DNA from: an uncultured Sulfurimonas sp.
Lineage (GTDB): Bacteria > Campylobacterota > Campylobacteria > Campylobacterales > Sulfurimonadaceae
Length of the DNA stretch: 64,000 bases
Assembly: GCF_963662755.1 (NCBI RefSeq)
Contig: NZ_OY759725.1
Location: 1,191,781 to 1,255,780 of the forward strand
Reading direction: 5' to 3'
Within the stretch, counting starts at the first letter, position 1, and the number at the start of each line of letters is the position of its first letter. The position numbers were made by a program, and so were the translations under genes. Below, piece after piece: positions 17,820 to 26,396 of this stretch. The notes beneath the pieces are model-generated. The model was not told the DNA's origin. It searched no databases and was given only the letters and a program-made list of their open reading frames with translations.

Positions 17820-18206
17820 ATGTCAAAAAAAGTAGTATTTGTTGATGATAGTAAAGCTGTTTTAGCTTCAGTGGAGTTGGCTGTAGAAGAGTTGGTAAAT
17901 AACAAAAGTATAATTTTTTATACATTCTCAAATCCAGTTGAGTTTTTAGAAAAAGTAAAGGCTGGGCTTATGGACTATGATATGTTATTTACAGATATAA
18001 ATATGCCACAAATGACAGGTCTTGAACTTGCAAGAAATTTAAAATCAATAGATTCTCTAAGACAAAAGCCTATCTTGGCTCTAACTACAGAAAATTCTGC
18101 TGAGATTAAACAAACTGGTAAAGAGATTGGCATAGCTGGATGGGTTGTAAAACCTTTTAGCAATGAAAAAATTGTTATGGCAGTAAAAAAAGTTTTAGGG
18201 ATTTAA
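17820..18206 (+). CDS. CheY-like response regulator of the che cluster
   Basis: The 128-residue single receiver has FVDDS (residues 7-11), phospho-acceptor Asp59 in FTDINMP, switch Thr in LALTTE, and VKPF. It lies 20 bp after the PAS kinase and 1 bp before cheW. It could receive phosphate from CheA (20989), the PAS kinase (16379) or both. With no output domain it would act by protein binding, for example at a motor or another signalling protein. Annotating it simply as cheY would claim a motor role not shown here. Confidence 0.9.
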   Translation: MSKKVVFVDDSKAVLASVELAVEELVNNKSIIFYTFSNPVEFLEKVKAGLMDYDMLFTDINMPQMTGLELARNLKSIDSLRQKPILALTTENSAEIKQTGKEIGIAGWVVKPFSNEKIVMAVKKVLGI

Positions 18207-18207
18207 T

Positions 18208-18735
18208 ATGGCGGTAACGCAAAATGCAACAAGCAAAAACAAAGTCGTTGCATCTAGTGCTGAGAAGTATCTTTCATTTGAGATAAACGGTGAAATGTAT
18301 GCAGTTGAAATACTAGATGTCAAAGAGATTATTGCGATGATGAAATTTACAAAAGTGCCAAAGATGCCAGAGTTTGTAAAAGGAGTTATAAACCTTAGAG
18401 GCTTGGTTATTCCCATCATTGACATAAGATCAAAATTTGAGATACAAGAGTTAGAATATACTGAGAGAACTACCATAATCATAGGCATAGTAGATACTAA
18501 TCTTATAGGATTTATTGTAGATAGAACAGCAGATGTACTAAACATAAGCGAGAGCGAATTGTCACCATCACCAAAGTTTGGTACAGCCATTGACACAACA
18601 TTTTTAAAATCTATGGCAAAAACAAGTAACGGTGTAGTAATGATAGTTGATTTGAAAAAAATATTTTCAGAATCTGAACTCAATAATGTAAGAGAAATAC
18701 AAACAAAACAAGAAAACTTTGGAGAAAAAATATGA
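18208..18735 (+). CDS. cheW: Chemotaxis coupling protein CheW
   Basis: The 175-residue protein is a single CheW domain. It has EKYLSFEINGEMYAVEI, KEIIAMMKFTKVPKMPEFVKGVINLRGLVIPIIDIRSKF, and LIGFIVDRTADVLNI. CheW links the receptor signalling tip to CheA in the membrane-attached array. An N-terminal extension of about 17 polar residues precedes the domain. The gene starts one base after the cheY stop and overlaps the receptor gene by four bases (ATGA), so the three are translationally coupled. Confidence 0.95.
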   Translation: MAVTQNATSKNKVVASSAEKYLSFEINGEMYAVEILDVKEIIAMMKFTKVPKMPEFVKGVINLRGLVIPIIDIRSKFEIQELEYTERTTIIIGIVDTNLIGFIVDRTADVLNISESELSPSPKFGTAIDTTFLKSMAKTSNGVVMIVDLKKIFSESELNNVREIQTKQENFGEKI

Positions 18736-20723
18736 AAATGACATTTACTCAAAAATTATCTATGATAATTGCGGTGTTGGTTATAGTGAGTGGTGCTATA
18801 GCTTGGTTTGGTATTAATGGAGCTGGAAAAATCAACGATAGCTTAAATGATCTAGTGGACAATGAAGCTAAAAAAGTAGCACTTAGTGCAAGAATCCAAC
18901 AAAATGTTCTTGAGATGCAAAGAGCTGAAAAAAATCTTATTTTAGCGACTACTTTAGAAGATATGGATGCTTTTACAAAAGCTTTTGAAGCAGCACAAGA
19001 TGAAGCTGACAAAAAAAGAGAAGAGCTTAGAAATTTAGTAAGCGATGAGATGAAAAGTGTTTTAGATGATTTTAGAGCTAAATACACTTCTTATGTAGAT
19101 ACTTTTAAACAAGTATCAGCATTAACTAGAGAAAACTCTAATGTTAAAGCTAAAGTACTTTTAAATGGAGATGCAAAAGTTTCTATAGATAAAGTTGATA
19201 AACTAACAGATGAATTGAGAAAAACTATTTCACAAAACTTAAACAAAAAACTTGATGAAAAATCAAGAACTCAAATAAAATCACTTGCTTACATTTCATC
19301 AATAGAATCAAATATTTTAAAATCTATTAGAGATGCAGGAAGAGCTATTATTGCAGTTGATGAAGAAGAGATTGCTAGTTATGTTAAAAGCTCAAATAAT
19401 TTTTTAACTCTAGCTTATACTCAAACAGGGACTCTAAAGAGAAGTGTTGATAAAGCAGATAGAGACTTAGTTGAAAAAACAATTATTGCAATGGCTGAGT
19501 ATGACAAAATTCAATCAGCTATTTTAGAACTAACAAGCAAAAACTCAAACCAAAGAGCAATGGCACTCTCTCAAACAAAAGCAAGAGAATATGTTAGCCA
19601 AGCAAGAGAGCTAATCACTAAAGTTGCTCAAGAAAATGAAGTAGCTATGAATCAAGCAAAAGCAAAAAGTGATGTTGATTATTCTGATATAAAAAATCTA
19701 AACATTGGTGTTGCAATTGGTGGTATTTTAATAGCATTAATCATAGCGTATTTCATGGTTAGACAGATGATGAACCTCATCAACAACAGTGTAAACAGTG
19801 TAAGTGAAGGTGCTGAACAAGTAGCAAGTGCATCTAATCAAATAAGCTCGTCTTCTCAACAACTAGCTGAAGGCGCTCAAGAACAAGCTGCATCTGTAGA
19901 AGAAATAACAAGTTCTCTTACTGAACTAAAAGCGACTATTGAGCAAAATAGTGAAAATGCTCGTGAAGCAGATATCTTAGGTAAAGATGCAAATGAGTCT
20001 GCGAAGATGGGTTATGATCATATCCAAAACCTAAGTAAATCAATGACAGAAATTAATGATAGTAGTAGAAGAATAGCAAATATCATTAAAACTATTGATG
20101 AGATTGCATTTCAAACAAACTTACTTGCGCTAAATGCAGCAGTTGAAGCGGCTCGTGCTGGTGAACATGGTTTAGGTTTTGCGGTTGTTGCAGAAGAGGT
20201 AAGAAACCTTGCAAGAAGAAGTGCTGAAGCTGCTAAAGATACTGCAAACATTATAGAACAGTCAATCGCTGATGTTCAAAAAGGTAATCAAATCACAGAA
20301 CAAACAAACAGTGCCTTTGTTGATATTTTAGATAAAGTTAAAAAATCAGGTGATATTGTAGGAGAAATTGCAATAGCTTCAAAAGAACAAGCTACAGGTA
20401 TAAATCAACTAAGTGAAGCTATGAGTCAAGTTGATTCTGTTACTCAAGTTATTGCGAGTAATTCTGAAGAGAGTGCAGCAGCAAGTGAAGAGATGAGTGC
20501 TCAAGCTATTACTATGAAAGGTACTATCGCTGAATTAGCTTCTATTTTTGGCATCTTGACAGAAGAGTCTAACAAACTAGCAATTTCTAATGCACATACA
20601 ACAAAACAAAGTACACCAACTTCACATTTTAATGGAGCTAAAAAAGCTACACTTAGTGTACCTACTAGCAAAAAACCATCTGATATTATGCCTTTAGATG
20701 ATGATGATTTAAGAGAGTTCTAA
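18732..20723 (+). CDS. Methyl-accepting chemotaxis protein with long periplasmic helical sensor
   Basis: The 663-residue receptor has TM1 at about 8-28 and a periplasmic, helix-rich region of about 290 residues (LNDLVDNEAKKVALSARIQQ...). TM2 lies at about 322-343. The cytoplasmic signalling domain has the hairpin tip EIAFQTNLLALNAAVEAARAG. The sensor length suits a helical bimodular (HBM) or extended four-helix-bundle domain; ligand unknown. Little or no HAMP domain is visible between TM2 and the signalling helices. The C terminus is DDDDLREF, an acidic-aromatic tail that may serve adaptation enzymes. It is in an operon with cheW and cheA. Confidence 0.93.
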   Translation: MKMTFTQKLSMIIAVLVIVSGAIAWFGINGAGKINDSLNDLVDNEAKKVALSARIQQNVLEMQRAEKNLILATTLEDMDAFTKAFEAAQDEADKKREELRNLVSDEMKSVLDDFRAKYTSYVDTFKQVSALTRENSNVKAKVLLNGDAKVSIDKVDKLTDELRKTISQNLNKKLDEKSRTQIKSLAYISSIESNILKSIRDAGRAIIAVDEEEIASYVKSSNNFLTLAYTQTGTLKRSVDKADRDLVEKTIIAMAEYDKIQSAILELTSKNSNQRAMALSQTKAREYVSQARELITKVAQENEVAMNQAKAKSDVDYSDIKNLNIGVAIGGILIALIIAYFMVRQMMNLINNSVNSVSEGAEQVASASNQISSSSQQLAEGAQEQAASVEEITSSLTELKATIEQNSENAREADILGKDANESAKMGYDHIQNLSKSMTEINDSSRRIANIIKTIDEIAFQTNLLALNAAVEAARAGEHGLGFAVVAEEVRNLARRSAEAAKDTANIIEQSIADVQKGNQITEQTNSAFVDILDKVKKSGDIVGEIAIASKEQATGINQLSEAMSQVDSVTQVIASNSEESAAASEEMSAQAITMKGTIAELASIFGILTEESNKLAISNAHTTKQSTPTSHFNGAKKATLSVPTSKKPSDIMPLDDDDLREF

Positions 20724-20724
20724 A

Positions 20725-20985
20725 ATGAATTTATCAGACAATATACTTACAATCGATACAACACTAGATAATGAGGCAATAAATCAACTATCTAAAGATA
20801 TGCTTTTAAATATAGATGAGATTAAAGAGATTGTCATTGATGATTCAAAAGGCATAGCTTCAAGTGCAGTTTTTGCACTTTTATGCTCAGTACAAAAAAC
20901 AAACCCAGATATAAAAATATCTCTTTTAAATAAGGGTGTATCTGAACTAAATGGCATAGGATTAATGTCACTCAACATAGGATAA
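20725..20985 (+). CDS. STAS-like small protein in the che operon
   Basis: The 86-residue protein has a SpoIIAA/STAS-like pattern: a beta strand with IKEIVIDDSKGIASSAVFALLCSV, then DIKISLLNKGVSELNGIGLMSL. The SS pair lies where anti-sigma-factor antagonists carry the phosphorylatable Ser, and the usual preceding Asp is replaced. It starts one base after the receptor stop and ends three bases before cheA. A gene like this between an MCP and cheA is unusual and suggests a scaffold or partner-switch role. No RsbW-type kinase is nearby; the HATPase protein at 23957 is the only candidate partner I see. The fold call is by eye. Confidence 0.65.
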   Translation: MNLSDNILTIDTTLDNEAINQLSKDMLLNIDEIKEIVIDDSKGIASSAVFALLCSVQKTNPDIKISLLNKGVSELNGIGLMSLNIG

Positions 20986-20988
20986 AAA

Positions 20989-23097
20989 ATGAATAAGCAA
21001 GATAGAGTAATGGAAATATTTCTAGTTGAGTGTAGAGAGATTTTAGAAGAAGTAGCACCTAAACTTTTAGACCTTGAGGACTCTCCTGATGATAAAGAAA
21101 TCATAAATGATATCTTTAGAGGGATACACACCCTAAAAGGAAATGCAAACTCTTTTGGCTTTACAAAACTTGGCGGCTTTGTTCACTACTTTGAAGATTT
21201 ACTCTCTATATACAGAAAAGAAGATGCTCATTTAGAAAAAAACATAGTAGATTTATTTATCCGTGCTTTTGATATTGTTGAACAAGTTTTTAGTTATGAA
21301 GAACAAGGGCGTGAAGATTATCCAGAGTATTACAATGAGATTTTAGATGAGATAAAAAATGCTCTCTCATACACTCAAACAGATGCTAAAGAAGTAAAAA
21401 TTTTAGATGAAATAGTAACTTCTAGCACTTATGAACACAATGAAAAGATAGATGTAGATGCACTAGTAGAGATGCTAAAACACACAGAGTTTGACTACAA
21501 AAATGAAGATTTTTCAGATAAGAAGATTTTTAAAGTAGATATGAACCTTGACAATGACATCTACCTAAGAGGGTATAATCATCAGATATTTTTTAGACTA
21601 TTAAAAGATCTTGGAGATATTTTATATAGCACTTACACAGTAGATGCAAATGTGCCGACTTTAGATAGTTTTGATACTGAGTTATCTTACATAAAACAAG
21701 TTAGCATCTATCTTTTAACTCAAGTAGATACCATAGAGATAGAAGATGTTTTTGAGTTTATAGCAGAAGAACATGAGGTAAATATAACAGAAATAACACT
21801 TGAGAATATAAAAGGCATAATGCAAAATAGAGTTCAAGAAGTTAAAGAAGTTCAAGAAACTAAAAAAGAAGCAGAAGTTGCAAACGATAGCAATCTAAAA
21901 GCTTACACTCCTGAAAAAGCAAAAAGTTCTATAAGAGTTGAGTCTTCAAAACTAGATGAGCTTTTTGACTCAATCGGAGAACTTGTTATTGCTCAAAGTT
22001 ATATATCTCAAAATGAAGAGATTCGCTCTATAAACAATCAAGAGTTAAACCAATACTTAGATATGTTGGGAAAATCAACAAGAATCATCCAAAACAAAGT
22101 TATGGGTCTTAGAATGATGCCTATTCGTGATACTTTTTTAAAGATGAAAAGAGTAGTTCGTGATGTTAGTCAAAAAACATCAAAAGATATAGAACTGATT
22201 TTAAGCGGAGAAGAGACTGAAGTTGATAAAACTATGGTCGATAAACTCTCTGAACCACTTATTCATCTGCTTAGAAACTCTGTTGATCATGGTATTGAGA
22301 GCAATGTTCAAACAAGAGTAGAAGCAGGTAAAGAAGCAAATGGAAAAATTTGGCTTGAAGCATCTCACAGAGGAAGCTCTTTTGTTATAGAGATTAAAGA
22401 TGATGGAAGAGGAATTGACAAAGATGTCATACTCAAAAAAGCCATTGAAAAAGGTATAGCAAAAGAAGGGATGACTTATACAGATGAGGAAATCATACAC
22501 TTTATTTTTGCAGCAGGTTTCTCAACTGCATCTAGCATAACTGATGTAAGTGGAAGAGGCGTAGGACTAGATGCAGTTAAAAGATCCATAGATGAGCTAA
22601 AAGGTAAGATAGTAGTTGAGACTAAACTTGGCGTAGGTACAACTTTTAAAATTATTTTGCCTCTTACCCTAGCTATTATTGATGGGCTTACGGTTAGACT
22701 AGCAAATGAGACGCTTATAGTTCCAACACTCTCCGTTGTAGAGTCTTTTAGTCCTGTTTTAAGTGATATAAAAAATGTAAAAAGCAGAGGCGAATTTATA
22801 GACTTTAGAGGTGAAATACTTCCAATAGTAAGACTTAACAAACTTTTAAATTTAAATGATGAAATGATACCTTTTGAAGACTCTACTCTTATTTGTGTTG
22901 ATCATGAAAGAGGAAGATTTATACTACAAGTAAATGAACTTTTAGGGCGACAACAAGTTGTTATAAAATCTCTTGGCATCTTAGCAAGCAACTCAAAAGA
23001 GATATCTGGTGTGGCTATTTTAGGAACTGGAAATATCGCTTTAATTTTAAATGTTGAGGGAATAAGAGATTACCTAGATGCAGAAGTTTCATCGTGA
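20989..23097 (+). CDS. cheA: Chemotaxis histidine kinase CheA
   Basis: The 702-residue kinase has an Hpt/P1 domain with phospho-accepting His47 (FRGIHTLKGNANSFGF). A divergent P2-like middle region (about 175-275) follows, then a Lys/Glu-rich linker and the dimerisation helices (SSKLDELFDSIGELVIAQ). The HATPase domain has HLLRNSVDHGIES, DDGRGID and GRGVGLDAVKR. A C-terminal CheW-like domain starts near TFKIILPLTLAIIDGL. It phosphorylates CheY and CheB in response to receptor state. It has no C-terminal receiver, unlike the CheAY fusions common in Helicobacter and Campylobacter. Its end overlaps cheR by four bases. Confidence 0.95.
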   Translation: MNKQDRVMEIFLVECREILEEVAPKLLDLEDSPDDKEIINDIFRGIHTLKGNANSFGFTKLGGFVHYFEDLLSIYRKEDAHLEKNIVDLFIRAFDIVEQVFSYEEQGREDYPEYYNEILDEIKNALSYTQTDAKEVKILDEIVTSSTYEHNEKIDVDALVEMLKHTEFDYKNEDFSDKKIFKVDMNLDNDIYLRGYNHQIFFRLLKDLGDILYSTYTVDANVPTLDSFDTELSYIKQVSIYLLTQVDTIEIEDVFEFIAEEHEVNITEITLENIKGIMQNRVQEVKEVQETKKEAEVANDSNLKAYTPEKAKSSIRVESSKLDELFDSIGELVIAQSYISQNEEIRSINNQELNQYLDMLGKSTRIIQNKVMGLRMMPIRDTFLKMKRVVRDVSQKTSKDIELILSGEETEVDKTMVDKLSEPLIHLLRNSVDHGIESNVQTRVEAGKEANGKIWLEASHRGSSFVIEIKDDGRGIDKDVILKKAIEKGIAKEGMTYTDEEIIHFIFAAGFSTASSITDVSGRGVGLDAVKRSIDELKGKIVVETKLGVGTTFKIILPLTLAIIDGLTVRLANETLIVPTLSVVESFSPVLSDIKNVKSRGEFIDFRGEILPIVRLNKLLNLNDEMIPFEDSTLICVDHERGRFILQVNELLGRQQVVIKSLGILASNSKEISGVAILGTGNIALILNVEGIRDYLDAEVSS

Positions 23098-23942
23098 TAG
23101 TATCTGCTTATCAAATCTCCAATGCTGAGTTTAAAGCACTAAGCGAATTAGTATATAAAGAAGTTGGAATTCATCTAGCTGAGCATAAAATCATGCTTGT
23201 TAGAAGTAGATTATCAAAACGTTTAAGAGAGCTGGGTCTTACATCTTTTAAGTCTTATTATAACTATCTTATAGAAGATAATACCGGCGAAGAAATCATT
23301 ATGCTTATAAATGCAATAAGCACAAATGTTACAAGCTTTTTTAGAGAACAGTCTCAATGGGATTTTCTTGAAAAAGAGATAAAAGTGATAGAAGATAAAA
23401 AAGAAAAAAAACTAAGAATATGGTCAGCGGCTTGTTCTAGCGGTCAAGAACCTTATACCATAGCTATCTTTTTACTCTCTACTTTAAAAAATCCTCAAAG
23501 TTGGGATATAAAAATTTTAGCTACTGATATATCTGAAGATATTTTAAAAAAAGCTATTGCAGGAATTTACTCTCAACAAGAGATAGGCGCTTTACCAAAA
23601 AATATGTTAAATAAATTTTTCGACAAACGTAAGATGCAGACAAAACAAGGCGAAGGAATCTTTTATGAGATAAAAGCTTTTGTTAAAAATATGATTATTT
23701 TTAGAAGTTTCAACCTTGTTTATGGACAATACTCAATACTGCCTCCAAAATTTGACATGATATTTTGTAGAAATGTGATGATATATTTTGATAAAGAGAC
23801 AAAAAATGGAGTTGTTACAAACTTATCTACAAAACTTTTAAAAAATGGTCTATTTTTTATAGGTCATAGTGAGAGTTTAGTGACGATGAAAGATGGTGTT
23901 TTAAAACTAGACAAACCATCAATATATAGAAAACAAGTATAA
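23094..23942 (+). CDS. cheR: Chemotaxis methyltransferase CheR
   Basis: The 282-residue S-adenosylmethionine-dependent methyltransferase methylates receptor glutamates. It has an N-terminal helical domain (AEHKIMLVRSRLSKRLRELG), NVTSFFREQSQWDFL, the SAM site RIWSAACSSGQEPYTIAI, and the conserved FDMIFCRNVMIYFD. It starts with GTG inside the cheA stop (GTGA overlap). With CheB and CheD encoded just downstream, the array can adapt by methylation. No TPR extension is present. Confidence 0.95.
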   Translation: MIVSAYQISNAEFKALSELVYKEVGIHLAEHKIMLVRSRLSKRLRELGLTSFKSYYNYLIEDNTGEEIIMLINAISTNVTSFFREQSQWDFLEKEIKVIEDKKEKKLRIWSAACSSGQEPYTIAIFLLSTLKNPQSWDIKILATDISEDILKKAIAGIYSQQEIGALPKNMLNKFFDKRKMQTKQGEGIFYEIKAFVKNMIIFRSFNLVYGQYSILPPKFDMIFCRNVMIYFDKETKNGVVTNLSTKLLKNGLFFIGHSESLVTMKDGVLKLDKPSIYRKQV

Positions 23943-23956
23943 AAGGAAAGAAAAAG

Positions 23957-24844
23957 ATGTGTTTACATGAAATGTCAAATGAGATGCTACTCCAAGAGAT
24001 TAAAAGTAGATTTACAGAAAGAGACCTTATAATCAACGATAGTAAAGTTATGCTAAAAAATCTCGAAGAAGTAAATAAAAAACTCTCAAAATCTGAAGAA
24101 AACAGAAGCAAATTTATGTCAATCATAAAAAATGAGTTTAATAATCCTCTCTTTAGTATGATAAGCCTCTCAAAATCTCTACTAAAATCAAGCGATGATG
24201 AAAAGATTCAGTTTATAGGTAGTTCACTTTATGAAGAGTCTTTAATGCTTAATTTTCAAATAAAAAACATTATAACAGCAGCAGAGATAGAGTCTGGAAC
24301 TATAGATATACAAACATCAAAAATAGATTTTTCAGATATTATTCTTCAAGTAAAAGAAGAGCTTCAGTATCCCATCAAAAATAAAAAAATAAACCTTGAA
24401 ATAGATGTTTTAAGTGAAGCTGATATCTACGCAGATAGAGAAAAAATATATCTCATCATTTTAAACCTTGTGTCAAATGCTATAGAATTTTCACCTGCTA
24501 ACTCCATAGTTGTTGTTGAAGTAGTTGAAGAAATAGATGATTTTAAAATCATTGTAAAAGATTTTGGCGAAGGAATTGCTGAGGGAGAAAAAGAAAATAT
24601 TTTCAAGAGATTTCATCAAGCACACAGCGGTATGAATAGAGCGCATAGAGGTCAAGGTATTGGTCTTTCTGTTGTTCAAGATTTGGTTGAGCTATTAAAT
24701 GGTGTAGTAAAATTTCAAAGTCAGATTTTAAAATATACTGTTTTTGAAATCTCTATACCAAAATCACTATCAAATGAAGAGTCTCTTTTTGATGATGATG
24801 ATTTTTTGTTTAATACATCTGATGATGGTAACGGTACATTCTAA
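23957..24844 (+). CDS. HisKA/HATPase protein with Asn at the phospho-acceptor position (pseudo-kinase)
   Basis: The 295-residue soluble protein has an N-terminal coiled coil (about 10-50) and a HisKA-like helix FMSIIKNEFNNPLFSM. Kinases have His at the position of Asn59 (codon AAT at 24131). The HATPase domain appears complete: NLVSNAIEFSPANS, DFGEGIAEG, FKRFHQAH and GQGIGLSVVQDLVELLNG. It may therefore bind ATP but cannot autophosphorylate in the usual way. It could be a signalling modulator, a phosphatase, or a Ser/Thr-type kinase acting on the STAS protein. It lies between cheR and cheD and overlaps cheD by one base, so it belongs to the che operon. Confidence 0.85.
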   Translation: MCLHEMSNEMLLQEIKSRFTERDLIINDSKVMLKNLEEVNKKLSKSEENRSKFMSIIKNEFNNPLFSMISLSKSLLKSSDDEKIQFIGSSLYEESLMLNFQIKNIITAAEIESGTIDIQTSKIDFSDIILQVKEELQYPIKNKKINLEIDVLSEADIYADREKIYLIILNLVSNAIEFSPANSIVVVEVVEEIDDFKIIVKDFGEGIAEGEKENIFKRFHQAHSGMNRAHRGQGIGLSVVQDLVELLNGVVKFQSQILKYTVFEISIPKSLSNEESLFDDDDFLFNTSDDGNGTF

Positions 24845-25311
24845 TGGAACTAGAGCGTAAGTACATTCATTCTGGGCAACTTTTTGTAGCAGTTCGTCCT
24901 ACTATTATAAATACTGTTTTAGGATCTTGCATAGCTGTATGTTTGTATGATGCAAAAATGCAAATTTCTGGAATGAACCATTATTTACTCCCTTTATGGA
25001 ACAACGAAGGATTGGCTAGTCCAAAATATGGAAATATTGCTATAGCAAAACTTATAGAAGCTATGGAAGCTGTTGGATGCCAAAGAAAAGACATGATAGC
25101 CAAAGTATTTGGCGGAGCTAGTCCAAACAACTTTGACAATTCAAAAAGCTTGCTTGTTGGTGAAAAGAACGTACAAATAGCACATCATATGCTTAATCAA
25201 GAAAAAATCAAAATAGTAGCAAGTGACTTAGGCGGACTTAAGGGAAGAAAAATCTCCCTTGAATCAAATACAGGTAAAATACTGCTAAAATACGTTCAAA
25301 AAACACAATAA
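24844..25311 (+). CDS. cheD: Chemoreceptor glutamine deamidase CheD
   Basis: The 155-residue CheD has its catalytic Cys29 in TVLGSCIAVCLYD, His46 in GMNHYLLP, and KVFGGAS. It deamidates receptor glutamines to glutamates and can interact with CheC. The only CheC-family gene in the window is distant (7330-7944). It overlaps the pseudo-kinase gene by one base and is 21 bp upstream of cheB. Confidence 0.93.
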   Translation: MELERKYIHSGQLFVAVRPTIINTVLGSCIAVCLYDAKMQISGMNHYLLPLWNNEGLASPKYGNIAIAKLIEAMEAVGCQRKDMIAKVFGGASPNNFDNSKSLLVGEKNVQIAHHMLNQEKIKIVASDLGGLKGRKISLESNTGKILLKYVQKTQ

Positions 25312-25332
25312 TATTATAGAGGGTTATATAAG

Positions 25333-26385
25333 ATGGCAATTAGAGTTTTAATAGTAGATGATAGTGCAACTGCTAGAACTGTACTCTCAGATGCTCTAAG
25401 CAAAGACAAAGAGATAGAGGTAATAGCAACCGCACCAGATGCTTATGTAGCTAGAGATAAAATAATAAACTTAAAACCTGATGTTGTTTGTCTTGATGTT
25501 GAGATGCCACGAATGGATGGAGTTAGTTTTTTAAGAAAACTTATGAAGTACTTTCCAGTTCCTGTTTTGATGGTATCTTCACTTACACAAGAAGGTTCAC
25601 AAGTTACCCTAGATGCATTAGAAGCTGGTGCGATAGACTTTATAGCCAAACCACACTCAAATATTTATGATGGGATTGATGAGATTCACAATGAACTAAT
25701 TGCCAAAGTTAAAATGGTTGCAAGTTCAAACATAAACGCAAAAATAAAATCTACAAAAGCAAAACTAGATGCTTCAACATCTACAAAAAAAGTTTATAGC
25801 TTAGCCCAAACCACAAACAAACTTATAGCCATAGGAGCATCTACAGGTGGAACTGTAGCTTTAGCTGACCTCATAAGTAAACTGCCAAAAAATATACCTG
25901 GGGTTATCATAGTTCAACATATGCCAGGAGGTTTTACAAACTCTTTTGCTCAAAGACTAAATAGCATCTCTGAAGTTGAAGTAAAAGAAGCAGAAGATGG
26001 AGATATTATCGGTAAAGGAAGAGTTTTGGTAGTGCCTGGAAATCTTCACGCTGTTGTTCGTAGAGATGGAGGAAACTATAGAGTAAAACTTGGAACTGGG
26101 AAAAAAGTAAGCGGACACAGACCATCTGTTGATGTTTTGTTTAACTCTGTTGCTTCTCATGTTGGAGCAAATGCGATAGGGCTTATACTTACAGGCATGG
26201 GAAGTGATGGAGCAAAAGGGATGCTAAACATGAAACAACATGGTGCTTTAACAATAGCTCAAGATGAGAAAAGTTCTGTTGTGTGGGGAATGCCAAAAGT
26301 AGCTTTTGAAATAGGTGGTGTGGATTTTGTTGAACCACTTGATAATATAGTTGACAAAATAGTTGACTTACTAAATAATAAATAG
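25333..26385 (+). CDS. cheB: Chemotaxis methylesterase CheB
   Basis: The 350-residue response-regulator methylesterase has a receiver with Asp55 (CLDVEMPRMDG) and a catalytic domain with Ser170 in IGASTGGTVAL, His in VQHMPGGF, and Asp in GMGSDGAKGM. It demethylates or deamidates receptor glutamates when phosphorylated by CheA. Many CheB proteins in Campylobacter lack the receiver; this one keeps it. It is 21 bp after cheD and 11 bp before RR-X2. Confidence 0.96.
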   Translation: MAIRVLIVDDSATARTVLSDALSKDKEIEVIATAPDAYVARDKIINLKPDVVCLDVEMPRMDGVSFLRKLMKYFPVPVLMVSSLTQEGSQVTLDALEAGAIDFIAKPHSNIYDGIDEIHNELIAKVKMVASSNINAKIKSTKAKLDASTSTKKVYSLAQTTNKLIAIGASTGGTVALADLISKLPKNIPGVIIVQHMPGGFTNSFAQRLNSISEVEVKEAEDGDIIGKGRVLVVPGNLHAVVRRDGGNYRVKLGTGKKVSGHRPSVDVLFNSVASHVGANAIGLILTGMGSDGAKGMLNMKQHGALTIAQDEKSSVVWGMPKVAFEIGGVDFVEPLDNIVDKIVDLLNNK

Positions 26386-26396
26386 AGAATAAAAAC

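Noticed and set aside
18195..18752. Long antisense open frame (185 codons) over cheW
   Set aside because: It mirrors the cheW codon pattern, has no ribosome site or family resemblance, and cheW is a clear real gene in a packed operon.
20784..21131. Antisense open frame across the STAS gene and the start of cheA
   Set aside because: It spans two well-supported coupled genes on the other strand and shows no protein-like features.
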